Assembly (NCBI GenBank): GCA_028284155.1
Contig: JANQSF010000066.1
Span: 1 to 64,000, forward strand
DNA length: 64,000 nucleotides
From: Phycisphaeraceae bacterium
Lineage (GTDB): Bacteria > Planctomycetota > Phycisphaerae > Phycisphaerales > Phycisphaeraceae
Direction of reading: 5' to 3'
Part shown: positions 50,636 to 60,646 of the stretch, piece after piece
Numbering within the stretch: position 1 is the stretch's first letter
How the letters are laid out: every line of letters starts with the position of its first letter
Notes under the pieces: generated by a model
The model's database searches: none
Told to the model about the DNA's origin: nothing
The model's input: the letters and a program-made list of their open reading frames with translations, nothing else
Translations under genes and position numbers: made by a program

Positions 50636-53080
50636 ATGATGGTTAGATCGAATGATCAGTGGGTGCTGTTTGCAGGTCGTCGCACGGGCAAAGTGTTGGC
50701 GTTGGTTTGCTGTCTGTTCGCTGTGGTCCCCGTGGCGGGTCAGGACAAACCGTTCGACCAGGCGGTCGCGCCGTTCTTCAAAGCGCATTGCGTGAGTTGC
50801 CACGGGCCGACCAAACAGAAGGGCGATTTCAGGATCGACCGGCTGTCGAAGGATGTCGGCGTCAAGGACACGCCGCTTTGGGCGGAGGTCATGGAGCGGA
50901 TCAGTTCCGGCGAGATGCCGCCCGACGACGTCAAGAATCGCCCGACGGCTCAGCAGGGGGCTAGGATCGTTGAGTGGTTGTCGGGCAAGATCAAGGAGGG
51001 CGAGGCCGCGCGGATGGCCAAGCGCAGCCGAGTCACATTCAACCGGCTCAGCCGAGAGGAATACGTCAACACCGTCTACGACTTGCTCGGCGTCTACTTC
51101 GACGCGACCGATCCGGGTGGGCTGACCGAAGACCCGGAGTGGCATGGCTTTGAGCGGATCGGTTCCGTGCTTTCGCTGTCCGCGTCACACGTCGAGAAGT
51201 ACATGTTGGCTGCGGAGACCGTGCTCGACGAGGCGTACCCGGATAAGAAGCCGGAGCCCGTCGTGATTCATAAACGCGCAGCGCCGACCGAACGTGTCGG
51301 CGAGCCACACCGTTCGCGGCTTGAGGCAGCGGGACTCTTGGAAAAGATCCGCTTCGATCTTTGGCCGGGCGATAAGCACCGCTACTCCAGCCCCGGGCGT
51401 CTGCCGGCGGCCGGGGTGTATGAGTGCCGCATCCAACTCAGCGGGCTCAAGCCAGCCAACGGCCGCGCGCCGCGCATCAAGGTCTATCACGAACAACTCG
51501 ACCGTGTCCTGTTCGAGCAGGACGTGGTTGCACGGGAAGACAAGCCCGTCGTTGTGAGCTTCCGTGCGCACCTGCCGGCCGGCCACCAGAGAATCGTCGT
51601 CTACAACGACGTGCCGGGCCCGTCGAATCTGCCGCGATCCGGCCGACACGGACGCAGGCCGTTTGTGAGCATCGCCGACGGTCGAATCCCGTGGCAGATG
51701 AAGCTGACCGACGAGGACGGCAACGCTCTGTACCCGTTCCTGATTCTGGATTGGGCGGAATGGGAAGGGCCGATCGTCACGGAGCGCGAGCAGGCTTTGC
51801 GTGACAATTACGTGCCCGGTGACGCGGACAACATGGAACAGGTCCGCAAAGGATTGGAAAGGCTTGCGACCCGTGCGTTCCGTCGCCCATTACGCGACGG
51901 CGAACTGGACGCCTATATCGATGTCGTCAGGAAGGAATTGGCTGCGGGGGCGGAGGCGCGTGCCGCGGTCAAGGCCGGCATGTTGGCCGTTCTTTGCTCG
52001 AACAGTTTCCTGCACCTGGTCGAAGGGTCGCCCGACCGTGATCGAAACACGCTGAATGACTTCGAGTTGGCGTCGCGGTTGTCGTACATGCTCTGGAGCA
52101 CGATGCCGGACGACGTGCTGTTTGGTTTGGCTGAGCAAGGCAAGCTGAGTGACAAGTCCGTCCTGCGGCAACAGGTCGCGCGTATGTTGGCCGATCCGAA
52201 GGCCCAGCGGTTCAGCGAGTCGTTTACGTGGCAGTGGCTTCACTTGCGTAAGGTCGGCATGTTCCCGCCCGACGCAAAGCTTTACCCGCAGTACGACGCG
52301 CACCTTGAAAACAGCATGATTGGCGAGACGACGACGTTCTTCCGCGAGGTGCTGCACAATGACATGACGCTGCGCGAATTCATCGACTCGCGCTGGACGA
52401 TGCTCAACCCGCGATTGGCGTTGCACTACGGCGTCGAGGGTGTAACGGGCGACCAGTTCCGACGTGTCGCGCTCAAGCCGGAGCACCACCGTGGCGGCCT
52501 GCTGACTCAGGCGGCGGTCCTCTCGTTGACGTCGGACGGCACGCGGCATCGGCCGGTGCACCGCGGCGTTTGGCTGTCGGAGGCGATCTTCGGCAAGACG
52601 CCGCCGCCGCCGCCGGCCAACGTCGACCCGATCGAGCCGAACCCCGTCGACGCGCCGAAGGCGACGATCCGCATGAAGCTCGACGCGCACAAAGCCGACC
52701 CGAATTGCGCGTCCTGTCACCGCAAGATCGACCCGCTTGGCTTCGCGTTCGATCACTACGACGCGATCGGCAGTTGGCGGACGGAAGAGAAGGTCGCTCG
52801 CGGCCAAGGCGCGAACCCGAAGGTCGACGCCAGCGGCGTGCTGCCGGACGGGCGGGCGTTCAAGGACGCCAAGGAGTTCAAGCGGCTGCTTTTGGACGAT
52901 ATCGACGCATTCAACGCGACGTTTGTCAGGAAACTTGCAACCTACGGGCTGCGGCGTGCAATGACTGTTGACGATCGGGACGATCTGGCGAAGGTCGCCG
53001 CCGCGTCGAAGGCGGCGGACTACCGCGTGAGGTCGATTGTCGAAGCGTTGGTTCTGTCAGACCTGTTCCGTAAGCGTTAG
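50636..53080 (+). CDS. DUF1587/1595/1592/1588/1585 cytochrome c-type secreted protein
   Basis: About 814 residues, the typical family length. ATG 50636 is followed at once by ATG 50639; AAGGA lies just upstream and fits the second better. After the signal peptide come haem motif C-V-S-C-H-G, DUF1587 (R-L-S-R-E-E-Y-V-N-T-V-Y-D-L-L-G), a carbohydrate-binding-like insertion, then DUF1595/1592 (S-R-L-S-Y-M-L-W-S-T-M-P-D), DUF1588 (C-A-S-C-H-R-K-I-D-P-L-G-F-A) and DUF1585. Its DUF1552 partner follows after 36 bp. Role presumed to be periplasmic redox chemistry on complex carbon sources. Confidence 0.9.
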   Translation: MMVRSNDQWVLFAGRRTGKVLALVCCLFAVVPVAGQDKPFDQAVAPFFKAHCVSCHGPTKQKGDFRIDRLSKDVGVKDTPLWAEVMERISSGEMPPDDVKNRPTAQQGARIVEWLSGKIKEGEAARMAKRSRVTFNRLSREEYVNTVYDLLGVYFDATDPGGLTEDPEWHGFERIGSVLSLSASHVEKYMLAAETVLDEAYPDKKPEPVVIHKRAAPTERVGEPHRSRLEAAGLLEKIRFDLWPGDKHRYSSPGRLPAAGVYECRIQLSGLKPANGRAPRIKVYHEQLDRVLFEQDVVAREDKPVVVSFRAHLPAGHQRIVVYNDVPGPSNLPRSGRHGRRPFVSIADGRIPWQMKLTDEDGNALYPFLILDWAEWEGPIVTEREQALRDNYVPGDADNMEQVRKGLERLATRAFRRPLRDGELDAYIDVVRKELAAGAEARAAVKAGMLAVLCSNSFLHLVEGSPDRDRNTLNDFELASRLSYMLWSTMPDDVLFGLAEQGKLSDKSVLRQQVARMLADPKAQRFSESFTWQWLHLRKVGMFPPDAKLYPQYDAHLENSMIGETTTFFREVLHNDMTLREFIDSRWTMLNPRLALHYGVEGVTGDQFRRVALKPEHHRGGLLTQAAVLSLTSDGTRHRPVHRGVWLSEAIFGKTPPPPPANVDPIEPNPVDAPKATIRMKLDAHKADPNCASCHRKIDPLGFAFDHYDAIGSWRTEEKVARGQGANPKVDASGVLPDGRAFKDAKEFKRLLLDDIDAFNATFVRKLATYGLRRAMTVDDRDDLAKVAAASKAADYRVRSIVEALVLSDLFRKR

Positions 53081-53116
53081 AATGGCTTGATTGTTCACCG
53101 TCGGGAAGACACGCAC

Positions 53117-54499
53117 ATGGCCAATATCAACACCCGTCAATGGCAGGTCAGCCGCCGGCACGTCCTGCGCGGCTTGGGCGCGACGATCGCGCTGCCGCTG
53201 CTCGACTGTATGAAGCCGGTCGCCGCCCGCGCGGCCGCGCCGTCGAAACCCGCCAACGACCCGCAGCGCAGCGTGTTCATCTACGTACCCAACGGCGTCA
53301 ACACGTTGACATGGCAGATTCAGAACGCGGGTAAGGCTTACAAGCTGACCGCGCCGATGAAGTCGCTGGAAAAACACCGTGACGCCATCACGCCGATCAG
53401 CGGACTGCATCACCCGATGGTGCTGGGCAAGCACCACAACTGCGACAAGGTCTGGCTCACCGGAGCGAACGTGCCGGCCGACGGCGGCGCGTTCCGCAAC
53501 ACCGTGTCAGCCGACCAACTCATGGCCGAGGTACAGGGCGTTCACACACGCTTTTCATCGCTTGAGATCGCGATCACCGGCGGGTCGTTGGCATGGTCGC
53601 GTGAAGGCATCCAACTGCCGGCTGAGCGTCGGCCGCGCACGATCTTCGACCGGTTGTTCGGCGTCGAAAAGGGCGGCAAGGAACTGGTCCGTCGTCGGTT
53701 GAACCGCCGCGCGAGCGTGCTCGACGCCGTGTTGGCCGACGCCAAGCGGTTCAAGCAGGGCATCGGCCAGGACGACCGCACCAAGCTCGACGAATACCTG
53801 ACGGCCGTGCGCGACGTCGAGGTCCGCACGCAGCGGGCCGAGTCTTGGCTTGACGTGCCCAAGCCGAAGGTCGATCCGAAACTCGCGGCGCACCTGTCGC
53901 GCAACATCGCCACGACCGAGGCGGGCGATTACTACCGCACGATCTACGACCTGATGGTGCTGGCCCTGCGCACCGACATGACGCGCGTCATCACGTGTAT
54001 GACCGGCAGTGAGAGTAACGGGCTGGCGATTCCCGAGATCGGCGTTGTGCAGACGCGTCACGAACTGTCTCACCACAACGGCGACCCGGAACAGTTGCGC
54101 CGACTCACGCAGACGGACACGTTCCTGATCGAGCAGTTCAGCTACTTCCTCGACCAGCTCAACCAGTACCGCGAAGGCGACAAAACGTTGCTCGACACGA
54201 CGCAGGTCTTGTGGGGTAGCGGCATGGCGTACGGCCACAGCCACGGCAACGCGAACCTGCCGTTGATCCTGGCAGGAGGCAAGTCGTTGGGCATCAAGCA
54301 CGGGCAGCACATCGACTTCAACCTGCCCAAGATCAAGCAGTACGACATGACCGACGCGAAGGGGCATTACCGCATCTGCTCGCGGCCGATCGATAGCGAC
54401 GCCCGCTTGAGCAACCTGCTGCTGACGATGGCGCAGCGCGTGGGTGTCGAGACGGAGTCGTTCCAGGACAGCGTCCGCACGCTCGGCGAGTTGGGATGA
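53117..54499 (+). CDS. DUF1552 secreted protein
   Basis: About 460 residues from ATG 53117 with a Tat-like leader ([19 protein letters not shown]). DUF1552 features include [22 protein letters not shown] and the late [14 protein letters not shown]. It pairs with the cytochrome gene upstream and has only a 3-bp gap to the gene downstream. Confidence 0.9.
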   Translation: MANINTRQWQVSRRHVLRGLGATIALPLLDCMKPVAARAAAPSKPANDPQRSVFIYVPNGVNTLTWQIQNAGKAYKLTAPMKSLEKHRDAITPISGLHHPMVLGKHHNCDKVWLTGANVPADGGAFRNTVSADQLMAEVQGVHTRFSSLEIAITGGSLAWSREGIQLPAERRPRTIFDRLFGVEKGGKELVRRRLNRRASVLDAVLADAKRFKQGIGQDDRTKLDEYLTAVRDVEVRTQRAESWLDVPKPKVDPKLAAHLSRNIATTEAGDYYRTIYDLMVLALRTDMTRVITCMTGSESNGLAIPEIGVVQTRHELSHHNGDPEQLRRLTQTDTFLIEQFSYFLDQLNQYREGDKTLLDTTQVLWGSGMAYGHSHGNANLPLILAGGKSLGIKHGQHIDFNLPKIKQYDMTDAKGHYRICSRPIDSDARLSNLLLTMAQRVGVETESFQDSVRTLGELG

Positions 54500-54502
54500 A
54501 CG

Positions 54503-55660
54503 ATGAGCAAGCTGATCAAGGTCGCGTGTTGCGCGCTGGTGGCGGTGTCGTTTGTCGCAGCCCGCGCGAGCGAGCCCGCGGGCGACACGTCGAAGTTCCG
54601 CACGGACGGCGGCGATGAAAGCCTGCCGTGGTATCAGATCAAGTCCGGCGTGTTCCCGCCCGAAGGCTCAGCCCATTACTTCGCCGGCGAACTCGTCCAG
54701 ATCGATCACCTGGAACGGCAGTTCGTGATCCGCTTGGACCGGACCGACGCGCAGAAGCGCAGCCAATGGGACACGCACCACGGCGCGACGATGCTGCCGT
54801 TCGGCTCGGTGATGTATCGCGGCGCGCCGGCCTCGGTGCGGGACATCCCGATCGGCACGCACCTGCACGGGTGGTTTTACGAGAAGGACGCGACGAAGAA
54901 GGGCGGGCTGGAAAACATCTGGTTCGGTCGACGGAGCATGGAAGCGCGCTTTACGCGCTGCATTCGGCTCGAAGACGATTTCAGTTTCCACGTCAGGCAA
55001 GGCCAACTGTGGCGGATCGACGCGGTCAGCGACGATCGGAAGACACTCGACGCCACGCTGATCGAGAACGACAAGCCGGTCGGCAAGCCGCAAACGTTCG
55101 ACCTGCTACCCAGCACGCGCGTCTGGCGGGGGCAGGGATTTGTCGATCAAAAGACCTTGGCCGAGGGGCAACAGGTCCTGTTCAACCTCACATGGGCGAC
55201 GCTGTATGGCCCGGGTCGACTGACCGACATCTGGATCGACGCGGACAGCCGCGTGCTCGCGACGACGCAGCAACGACTTCGTCATCAACAGCACGTCCGC
55301 GAGCGCGGCCTGCCGGGGTGGGTCGATGCCGTGGACAATCAGAAGCGCATCGTGACGATCACGTTCTTCGGCAACGTCGATCCGTCCCTGTTCGATTCGG
55401 TGAAGAAGGGATCGTCGGCTGGGATCGCCGTGGCCAAGGAAAACCTTGGGTCGTACGACCCGGTCAACGACCGCAAGTCCGGCCCAGTGCTTGAGGTGGT
55501 CAAGGTATCGGTCGTGCCGGGCAGCAGCGGCGTGCGAGCCCGCATTCAGCCAAGCCTGCTGCTGGAAGGCTACCGCCCCGGCCGAGTCGTGCGCGTTTAC
55601 CCGTCTGGTTGGCCGGTCGTCGCACTGCCGCGCGAAGAACGCTGGTTCGGGCGTGATTGA
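54503..55660 (+). CDS. Secreted protein of unknown function in the DUF1552 operon
   Basis: 385 residues with signal peptide (V-A-C-C-A-L-V-A-V-S-F-V-A-A). No family recognised. Beta-rich with repeated short OB- or barrel-like strands (F-V-I-R-L-D-R-T-D, I-D-A-V-S-D-D-R-K-T-L-D, V-D-A-V-D-N-Q-K-R-I-V-T-I-T), suggesting three related beta modules, and ending W-P-V-V-A-L-P-R-E-E-R-W. Three bp after DUF1552 and 26 bp before the lyase-like gene, so part of the same transcript. Confidence 0.75.
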   Translation: MSKLIKVACCALVAVSFVAARASEPAGDTSKFRTDGGDESLPWYQIKSGVFPPEGSAHYFAGELVQIDHLERQFVIRLDRTDAQKRSQWDTHHGATMLPFGSVMYRGAPASVRDIPIGTHLHGWFYEKDATKKGGLENIWFGRRSMEARFTRCIRLEDDFSFHVRQGQLWRIDAVSDDRKTLDATLIENDKPVGKPQTFDLLPSTRVWRGQGFVDQKTLAEGQQVLFNLTWATLYGPGRLTDIWIDADSRVLATTQQRLRHQQHVRERGLPGWVDAVDNQKRIVTITFFGNVDPSLFDSVKKGSSAGIAVAKENLGSYDPVNDRKSGPVLEVVKVSVVPGSSGVRARIQPSLLLEGYRPGRVVRVYPSGWPVVALPREERWFGRD

Positions 55661-55686
55661 TCTCAAATCCATTTGAAAGGCACGAC

Positions 55687-57186
55687 GTGATCCACACGCG
55701 CGCAGTCGTATGGCGTTTCGTTTGCGCTGTTGTGTTATTGCTCTCCGCGTCGGCGGCGGAAGCGGACAAGAGCGATTGGGCGGAAGGTCGAGCGGGGGCC
55801 GCGCACGGCGCGACGCGAGACTACTACAACGGTGCCGCCAAGCTGCCGTGGACGCATTACATGGGCGACTGGCGTGACGTGGCTGGCAAGGCACAGGGCG
55901 ACGCGGCATACGGGTGGACCCAAATCATGGACAACGACACCGCGTCTCCCATCACATGGACGGTAACCGCACTCGTCCGACAGTGGCTGACGGGCAAGCA
56001 CGCCAATCAGGGCTTCTTCCTGCGAGCGACCAAGGGCGGCAACATCGTCTTTGCAAGCCGTCAACACGCTGACAAGGCGTTCCACCCGCGACTCGTTCTG
56101 ATCGACAAGGAGGGGAAAGAGTTGTCACTCGAAGCCGAGGCCGACACGTTTCTGACGCGATCGACCTATCGCAGCCAGGGCCACGCCGACACGCTGCGCG
56201 TGTCGACCGGCCCGGATCACACACTCATCCGTTTCGACCTGTCGCCGGCGTCCAAGCTGAAGGACATCGCCGAGGCCACGCTCCGCCTTTACACGCTCAA
56301 GCAGTACGGCGACACCACCGTCGGCGTCTTCCGTTGTCAACAGGGCCACGACGAACCGCCCAGCGACCCCGTCGTCGGCCTCGCCGCGAAGTACTCGGGC
56401 GACAAGGGCATCGCCGGTGACCCCAGCGTTGTCTTCGCCACCGACTTCGAATCCGAGAACTGGCAGGACGAATGGACCTACGCCGGCAAACGCGGCGTCA
56501 TCGACACCGTCTCGAACGACAAGCCGCGCAAGTTCGAACAACTGCACGGCAAAGCCCTGCGCGTGCGCATCGCCCAAGGCTCGACCGGCGCGCTCAATAC
56601 GCTCTACAAGTTCAAGCCCAAGACCGGCCGCGAGCCGGAGGCGATCTACTTCCGCTATTACCTCCGCCTCGGCGACGACTGGAACCAGACCGTGCAGGGC
56701 GGCAAGATGCCGGGCCTCAGCGGCACGTACAGCGTCGCCGGCTGGGGCGGGCGGAAAGTGAACGGACGCAACGGCTGGTCGGCCCGCGGGTCGTTCGGCA
56801 AAACGATCCCGGCTGACAACCCGTTGGGCGGGCTGCACCCGATCGGCACGTATTGCTACCACGCCGACATGAAAGGCAGCTACGGCAGCGTTTGGGGTTG
56901 GCACACCGGCTACCGCGGTTTCCTTCAGAGCAACCGGTGGTATTCGGTCGAGCAGTACCTCAAGCTCAACACGCCGGGCAAGCGCGACGGCGTGCTGCGG
57001 GCGTGGGTCGACGGCCGACTCGCGTTCGAGAAAACCGATATCCGCTTCCGCGACGTCGACACACTCAAGATCGAACAGGTCTGGATGAACGTTTACCACG
57101 GCGGCACACGGCCGTCGCCTTACGACCAGCACTTGTTCATCGACAACGTGGTGATCGCGACGCAATACATCGGTCCGATGAAATGA
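55687..57186 (+). CDS. DNRLRE domain plus polysaccharide-lyase (PL14-like) secreted protein
   Basis: About 499 residues from GTG 55687, with AAAGG 6 nt upstream (a TTG at 55657 is less likely because it overlaps the previous stop). After the signal peptide come a DNRLRE-like stalk (about 60-220; A-T-L-R-L-Y-T-L-K-Q-Y), then a jelly-roll lyase-like domain (about 245-499) with Y-F-R-Y-Y-L-R-L-G-D-D-W and G-G-K-M-P-G-L-S-G, the PL14 style, and Y-C-Y-H-A-D-M at the cleft. A likely target is alginate or glucuronan. The stop overlaps the next ATG. Confidence 0.75.
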   Translation: MIHTRAVVWRFVCAVVLLLSASAAEADKSDWAEGRAGAAHGATRDYYNGAAKLPWTHYMGDWRDVAGKAQGDAAYGWTQIMDNDTASPITWTVTALVRQWLTGKHANQGFFLRATKGGNIVFASRQHADKAFHPRLVLIDKEGKELSLEAEADTFLTRSTYRSQGHADTLRVSTGPDHTLIRFDLSPASKLKDIAEATLRLYTLKQYGDTTVGVFRCQQGHDEPPSDPVVGLAAKYSGDKGIAGDPSVVFATDFESENWQDEWTYAGKRGVIDTVSNDKPRKFEQLHGKALRVRIAQGSTGALNTLYKFKPKTGREPEAIYFRYYLRLGDDWNQTVQGGKMPGLSGTYSVAGWGGRKVNGRNGWSARGSFGKTIPADNPLGGLHPIGTYCYHADMKGSYGSVWGWHTGYRGFLQSNRWYSVEQYLKLNTPGKRDGVLRAWVDGRLAFEKTDIRFRDVDTLKIEQVWMNVYHGGTRPSPYDQHLFIDNVVIATQYIGPMK

Positions 57187-58235
57187 CTCACTCTCCACAC
57201 ATGCTGACCGCTTCGATTTTCGCCGCGTTTGTGTTCTCCGCGCCCGTACATGGCGAACCGGATGTCGTCGTGCCGGGCGGCGAGGATGTCCGTAGGGCGG
57301 TATCCGCGCGTCGCGGAAAGACGGCGCTTTCACGGCTGGCCGCGCGGATGATGCCCGGCGAGTGGGCTGAACTGGAAACGAAATTGCCCGACAGGCTCTG
57401 GTCGGCGCCGCCGCCGTCGAAGGGGCTGCACATCGGCACGTGGTCGGACGACGCGCACTGGGACAGCCGAACGGGCCAGTTCGTCTTCTTCGGTGTGCGG
57501 CAGACACGCAAGCTTGTCGCGTACAGCGAGTCGACCAACGCTTGGCGCGTCATCGCTTTCGTGGGCGAGCCGAACGCACCCGGCTTGAAGCAACAGTTCG
57601 GCCACCAGTATTCCAACAACGCGTTCGACGCCAAACGCAGCCGGTTTTACACGGGTGAGTACCGGTACGACCTGCTCGGCAAGTCGTGGCAGAAACTCCC
57701 GCCGGCGACGCCCGGCCGAAACACCATGACGTTCGAGTACTTCACGGCGATGGACGGGCTGTTGAGCCTGGCGCGGCAGCCGGCCGGCACGTTGCGGTTC
57801 TACAGCGAGAAGACGGGTCAGTGGTCGGGCCTGGGGCAGATTCCCGTCCACGGTTACCACAGCATGGCCAGACACAACCCGTTCCGCCGAGAGGTGCTGT
57901 TCGCCGGCGGGAACGACTCGCGCGCCGTGGTGATCCTTACCGCCGACGGCAAGGTCAAGCGGAAGCGTGACCTGCCCGCGCCGCTGACCGTTCGGCATGG
58001 CGTGGTGACGGTCGACCCGCTGACCGGCCGATACCTGATCATGTCGAACGATCGGAAGTTTTACGAGTTCGACAGCGCGTCAGACCGCTACCGGCTGATC
58101 GATGATTTCAGTGTGACGGCCTGGCCGTTCCTGCGCTACGAGGCGCCGGTGGTTGCGTTCATTCCCGAGTACGGCGTGACCATGTGGGCCGACAAACGTG
58201 TCCTGCTGTACAAGCACCGCGCGATGCCGGACTGA
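57183..58235 (+). CDS. Secreted kelch-like beta-propeller protein
   Basis: About 350 residues, starting at the ATG that overlaps the lyase stop (ATGA, 57183). After the signal peptide come about six kelch-like blades with recurring Y-D-x2-G/W patterns (R-Y-D-L-L-G-K-S-W-Q-K-L-P, F-Y-S-E-K-T-G-Q-W, F-Y-E-F-D-S-A-S-D-R-Y). Ligand unknown, probably a glycan. It is convergent with another kelch-like gene at 58280 and may be a distant paralogue of it. Confidence 0.75.
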   Translation: MTHSPHMLTASIFAAFVFSAPVHGEPDVVVPGGEDVRRAVSARRGKTALSRLAARMMPGEWAELETKLPDRLWSAPPPSKGLHIGTWSDDAHWDSRTGQFVFFGVRQTRKLVAYSESTNAWRVIAFVGEPNAPGLKQQFGHQYSNNAFDAKRSRFYTGEYRYDLLGKSWQKLPPATPGRNTMTFEYFTAMDGLLSLARQPAGTLRFYSEKTGQWSGLGQIPVHGYHSMARHNPFRREVLFAGGNDSRAVVILTADGKVKRKRDLPAPLTVRHGVVTVDPLTGRYLIMSNDRKFYEFDSASDRYRLIDDFSVTAWPFLRYEAPVVAFIPEYGVTMWADKRVLLYKHRAMPD

Positions 58236-58279
58236 GGTCGTCGCGGGGTGAGTGTTTCGCGCAGATGCTGTGTGGACGT

Positions 58280-59527
58280 TCAGTTGATCTTATACCGATA
58301 CGCCCACACCGTCGTGTCGTGAATGACCACGACGACGTTCATCGCCGGGTCGAAATAGGCGAGTCGTTTTCGGCCGGTCGGCATCGGGTCGCCTTGCGGG
58401 GCGAGCTTGGTCCACGACGGCTTGTCCGGGTCGTAGGCCCAGAGCGTGTTGGTCTGGAACTGCACGAGCAGGCCGTGCCCGCTGAGCGGGTCGTGGTAGA
58501 GGACGGAGCGCGCGTCGTGGCCGTACGGCGTCTTGCCGTCTTCCTTGTCGCCGGTCAGGACTTTCGTCCACTTGTTCTTTTTCGGGTCGAAGTGGTGCGT
58601 GTCGAAGTGTCGATGGGCGACGATGATCTTGCGCTTCGGGTCGTAATAGCCGATCTGCTCGGGCATCGGCGCGGCGTTCTGGAAGGCCTTGCCGCCGCCG
58701 TTGGCTTTGAGGTCTTTCCACGTGCCCTTCTTGTAGTCGTGCAGCCAGGTCGAGCGCATCTGCCAGTTGTTGGCGTGCCAGATACTGCCGCCGAGGTCGG
58801 GGATGTATTCGAGCATACCGCTGAAGATCGCGCGCGGGTACGGCTTGGGCGCCTTGAACGGTTTCCACGTGCGCGTCGCGGGATAGAACGCCCACAGCGG
58901 CGGGCCTTCGTAGAGCTGTTCCGGGTCGCCGCCGAGGTCTTCGACGGCTTTCTTTTTCTTGGTTACCCACGTATTCATGAACAGCAGCGCTTTGTGACGG
59001 GGGTCGTAGGTCAGGCCCCACCACGTGTGGGCGATAACGGCCGGGCCGCCGCGTTTCGTGATAAGCACGCCGTCCTTGAACTCGACATCCGACGTGTCTT
59101 TGCCCAGGTCGCCGTAGCCGCGCGGCAGGTCGGGCGCGTAGAGCATGCCCCATGTCAGTGACGGCAGGTCGAACTCCCAGACGTCGTTGAGTCGGTGCGG
59201 CACGCCGTGGTTCGCACCGCAGAACAGGGCGCGCTTGCGATCGGGCGCCCAGCACATCTTGATGGTGAAATCCCGCCCGCGCGGGCCGGTCTTGTCGAGC
59301 CGGTACCGCTTGGCCGTCGCGTTGAAGTCGCCGATGACGGACGCCTTGCCCAACGTGACGCCGTGGTTGGGTTTCAGCGACGCGAGCTTGCTCGCGACTT
59401 CGGGATTGGGCGACAGGTTCGGATCAATCTGCGCGCCGAAACCGATGTTGGGCAGGACGCCGACGGCCGCGATCGCGCCGGCGCTTTGAATGAAGCCGCG
59501 TCGGCTGACTATTGACGGACCGGTCAT
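58280..59527 (-). CDS. Tat-exported kelch-like beta-propeller protein
   Basis: About 415 residues from ATG 59527 (GGGAGA 7 nt upstream). A Tat motif S-R-R-G-F-I-Q-S precedes the hydrophobic leader. Propeller blades show D-V-W-E-F-D-L-P-S-L-T-W, L-W-A-F-Y-P-A-T-R-T-W and H-H-F-D-P-K-K-N-K-W, typical of kelch. Last gene of the minus-strand series from beyond 64000 to 58280, 51 bp behind the WD40 gene. Confidence 0.78.
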   Translation of the reverse strand: MTGPSIVSRRGFIQSAGAIAAVGVLPNIGFGAQIDPNLSPNPEVASKLASLKPNHGVTLGKASVIGDFNATAKRYRLDKTGPRGRDFTIKMCWAPDRKRALFCGANHGVPHRLNDVWEFDLPSLTWGMLYAPDLPRGYGDLGKDTSDVEFKDGVLITKRGGPAVIAHTWWGLTYDPRHKALLFMNTWVTKKKKAVEDLGGDPEQLYEGPPLWAFYPATRTWKPFKAPKPYPRAIFSGMLEYIPDLGGSIWHANNWQMRSTWLHDYKKGTWKDLKANGGGKAFQNAAPMPEQIGYYDPKRKIIVAHRHFDTHHFDPKKNKWTKVLTGDKEDGKTPYGHDARSVLYHDPLSGHGLLVQFQTNTLWAYDPDKPSWTKLAPQGDPMPTGRKRLAYFDPAMNVVVVIHDTTVWAYRYKIN

Positions 59528-59578
59528 GTTCAAGTCTCCCGACACGTTCGTATTGAGATTGTGGCCGCGCAGACTCGC

Positions 59579-60586
59579 TCAGTCTTTTAGTTCGTACAAG
59601 GCGATCTTGTTGTGACCAACTGCGTAGAGCGTTTCATGGTCGGCACTGAACGCGAACTCGTGGATGTGCATCGGGGCCTTTTCGGTCTTGATCTCTTTCT
59701 TCGTTTCGAGGTCGAAGAAGATCAGCAGGCCGCCGTTGTCGCCGCCTCCCAGGGCAAGCCACTTGCCGTCCGGGCTGAACGCCATGTGTTCGACCAGGCC
59801 CTTGAACTTGTCGGCCTGGTAGTCGTGAACCGACTTGCCGTTCTGCCAGTCGAACAACTCGAAGCGGGCCTTGCCGCCGAGGTGGTCGATGTTGCCGACC
59901 TGGTCCATGCCGCCGACGGCCAGCGTCTTGCCGTCCGGGCTGAATGCCAGCGAGCGGATGCCGCCGATCGAGTGGCGGCGTTGGCGGGGGTCCCACGTGT
60001 AGCACTTGGGTGACTCGACCGTCTTGATGAGCTTGCCGGTCTTGACGTCCCACAGGCAGACTTGGCCGACCTTGTCGCCCGTAGCCAGCACGTTTCCGTC
60101 GGGGCTGAACGCGCAGCAGAAGAGCATCGACGGGTAGTGGTGGGGCGTCATCGGCTTGTGATCGCGCAACTCGTGCAACGGCTTGCCGGTCTTGGCGTCC
60201 CACAGGCGGGCGACCATGTCGTCGGCCACACTGGCCAACGTCTTGCCGTCCGGCGACACCTCGACGCCGCGCAGCCACTTGTCGTGCGCGCGGACACGTT
60301 TCGTCTGCTCACCCGATTCGCGGTCCCACCAGATCATGTGCCGATCGTAGCTGGCGGTGACGATGTGCGACTCGGTCAGCGCGACGCCGGTGACGTAGCT
60401 GCGGTGGCCCTTGAGTTCGCGCTTCGGCTGCTCGGGCTTCTCAGCCTCGAAGTCGAACTCGTACACGTTGAAGTCGAAGCTGCCGGCCAGGAGTCGCGGC
60501 GAGTCGGGCACGAGCGCCATCGACATCAGAATGTCGCGCCGGCCGAACTCCTTGACCTTCTTCAGCTTTTGCGGGTTGGCTGCCAT
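59579..60586 (-). CDS. WD40-repeat protein
   Basis: 335 residues with no signal peptide. About seven WD40 blades are visible from repeated F-S-P-D-G-K-x-L-A and G-x-V-x-L-W-D elements (for example C-L-W-D-V-K-T-G-K, A-R-L-W-D-A-K-T-G-K). Probably a cytoplasmic scaffold or sensor. In planctomycetes such genes commonly accompany DUF1501/DUF1549 operons, and it is 60 bp behind the DUF1501 gene here. Confidence 0.9.
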   Translation of the reverse strand: MAANPQKLKKVKEFGRRDILMSMALVPDSPRLLAGSFDFNVYEFDFEAEKPEQPKRELKGHRSYVTGVALTESHIVTASYDRHMIWWDRESGEQTKRVRAHDKWLRGVEVSPDGKTLASVADDMVARLWDAKTGKPLHELRDHKPMTPHHYPSMLFCCAFSPDGNVLATGDKVGQVCLWDVKTGKLIKTVESPKCYTWDPRQRRHSIGGIRSLAFSPDGKTLAVGGMDQVGNIDHLGGKARFELFDWQNGKSVHDYQADKFKGLVEHMAFSPDGKWLALGGGDNGGLLIFFDLETKKEIKTEKAPMHIHEFAFSADHETLYAVGHNKIALYELKD

Positions 60587-60646
60587 ATCAAAGCACCTTG
60601 GTGCGGGTCATCGCTGTTGATGAGGGAACGGCGTTGTGACGTCGGG

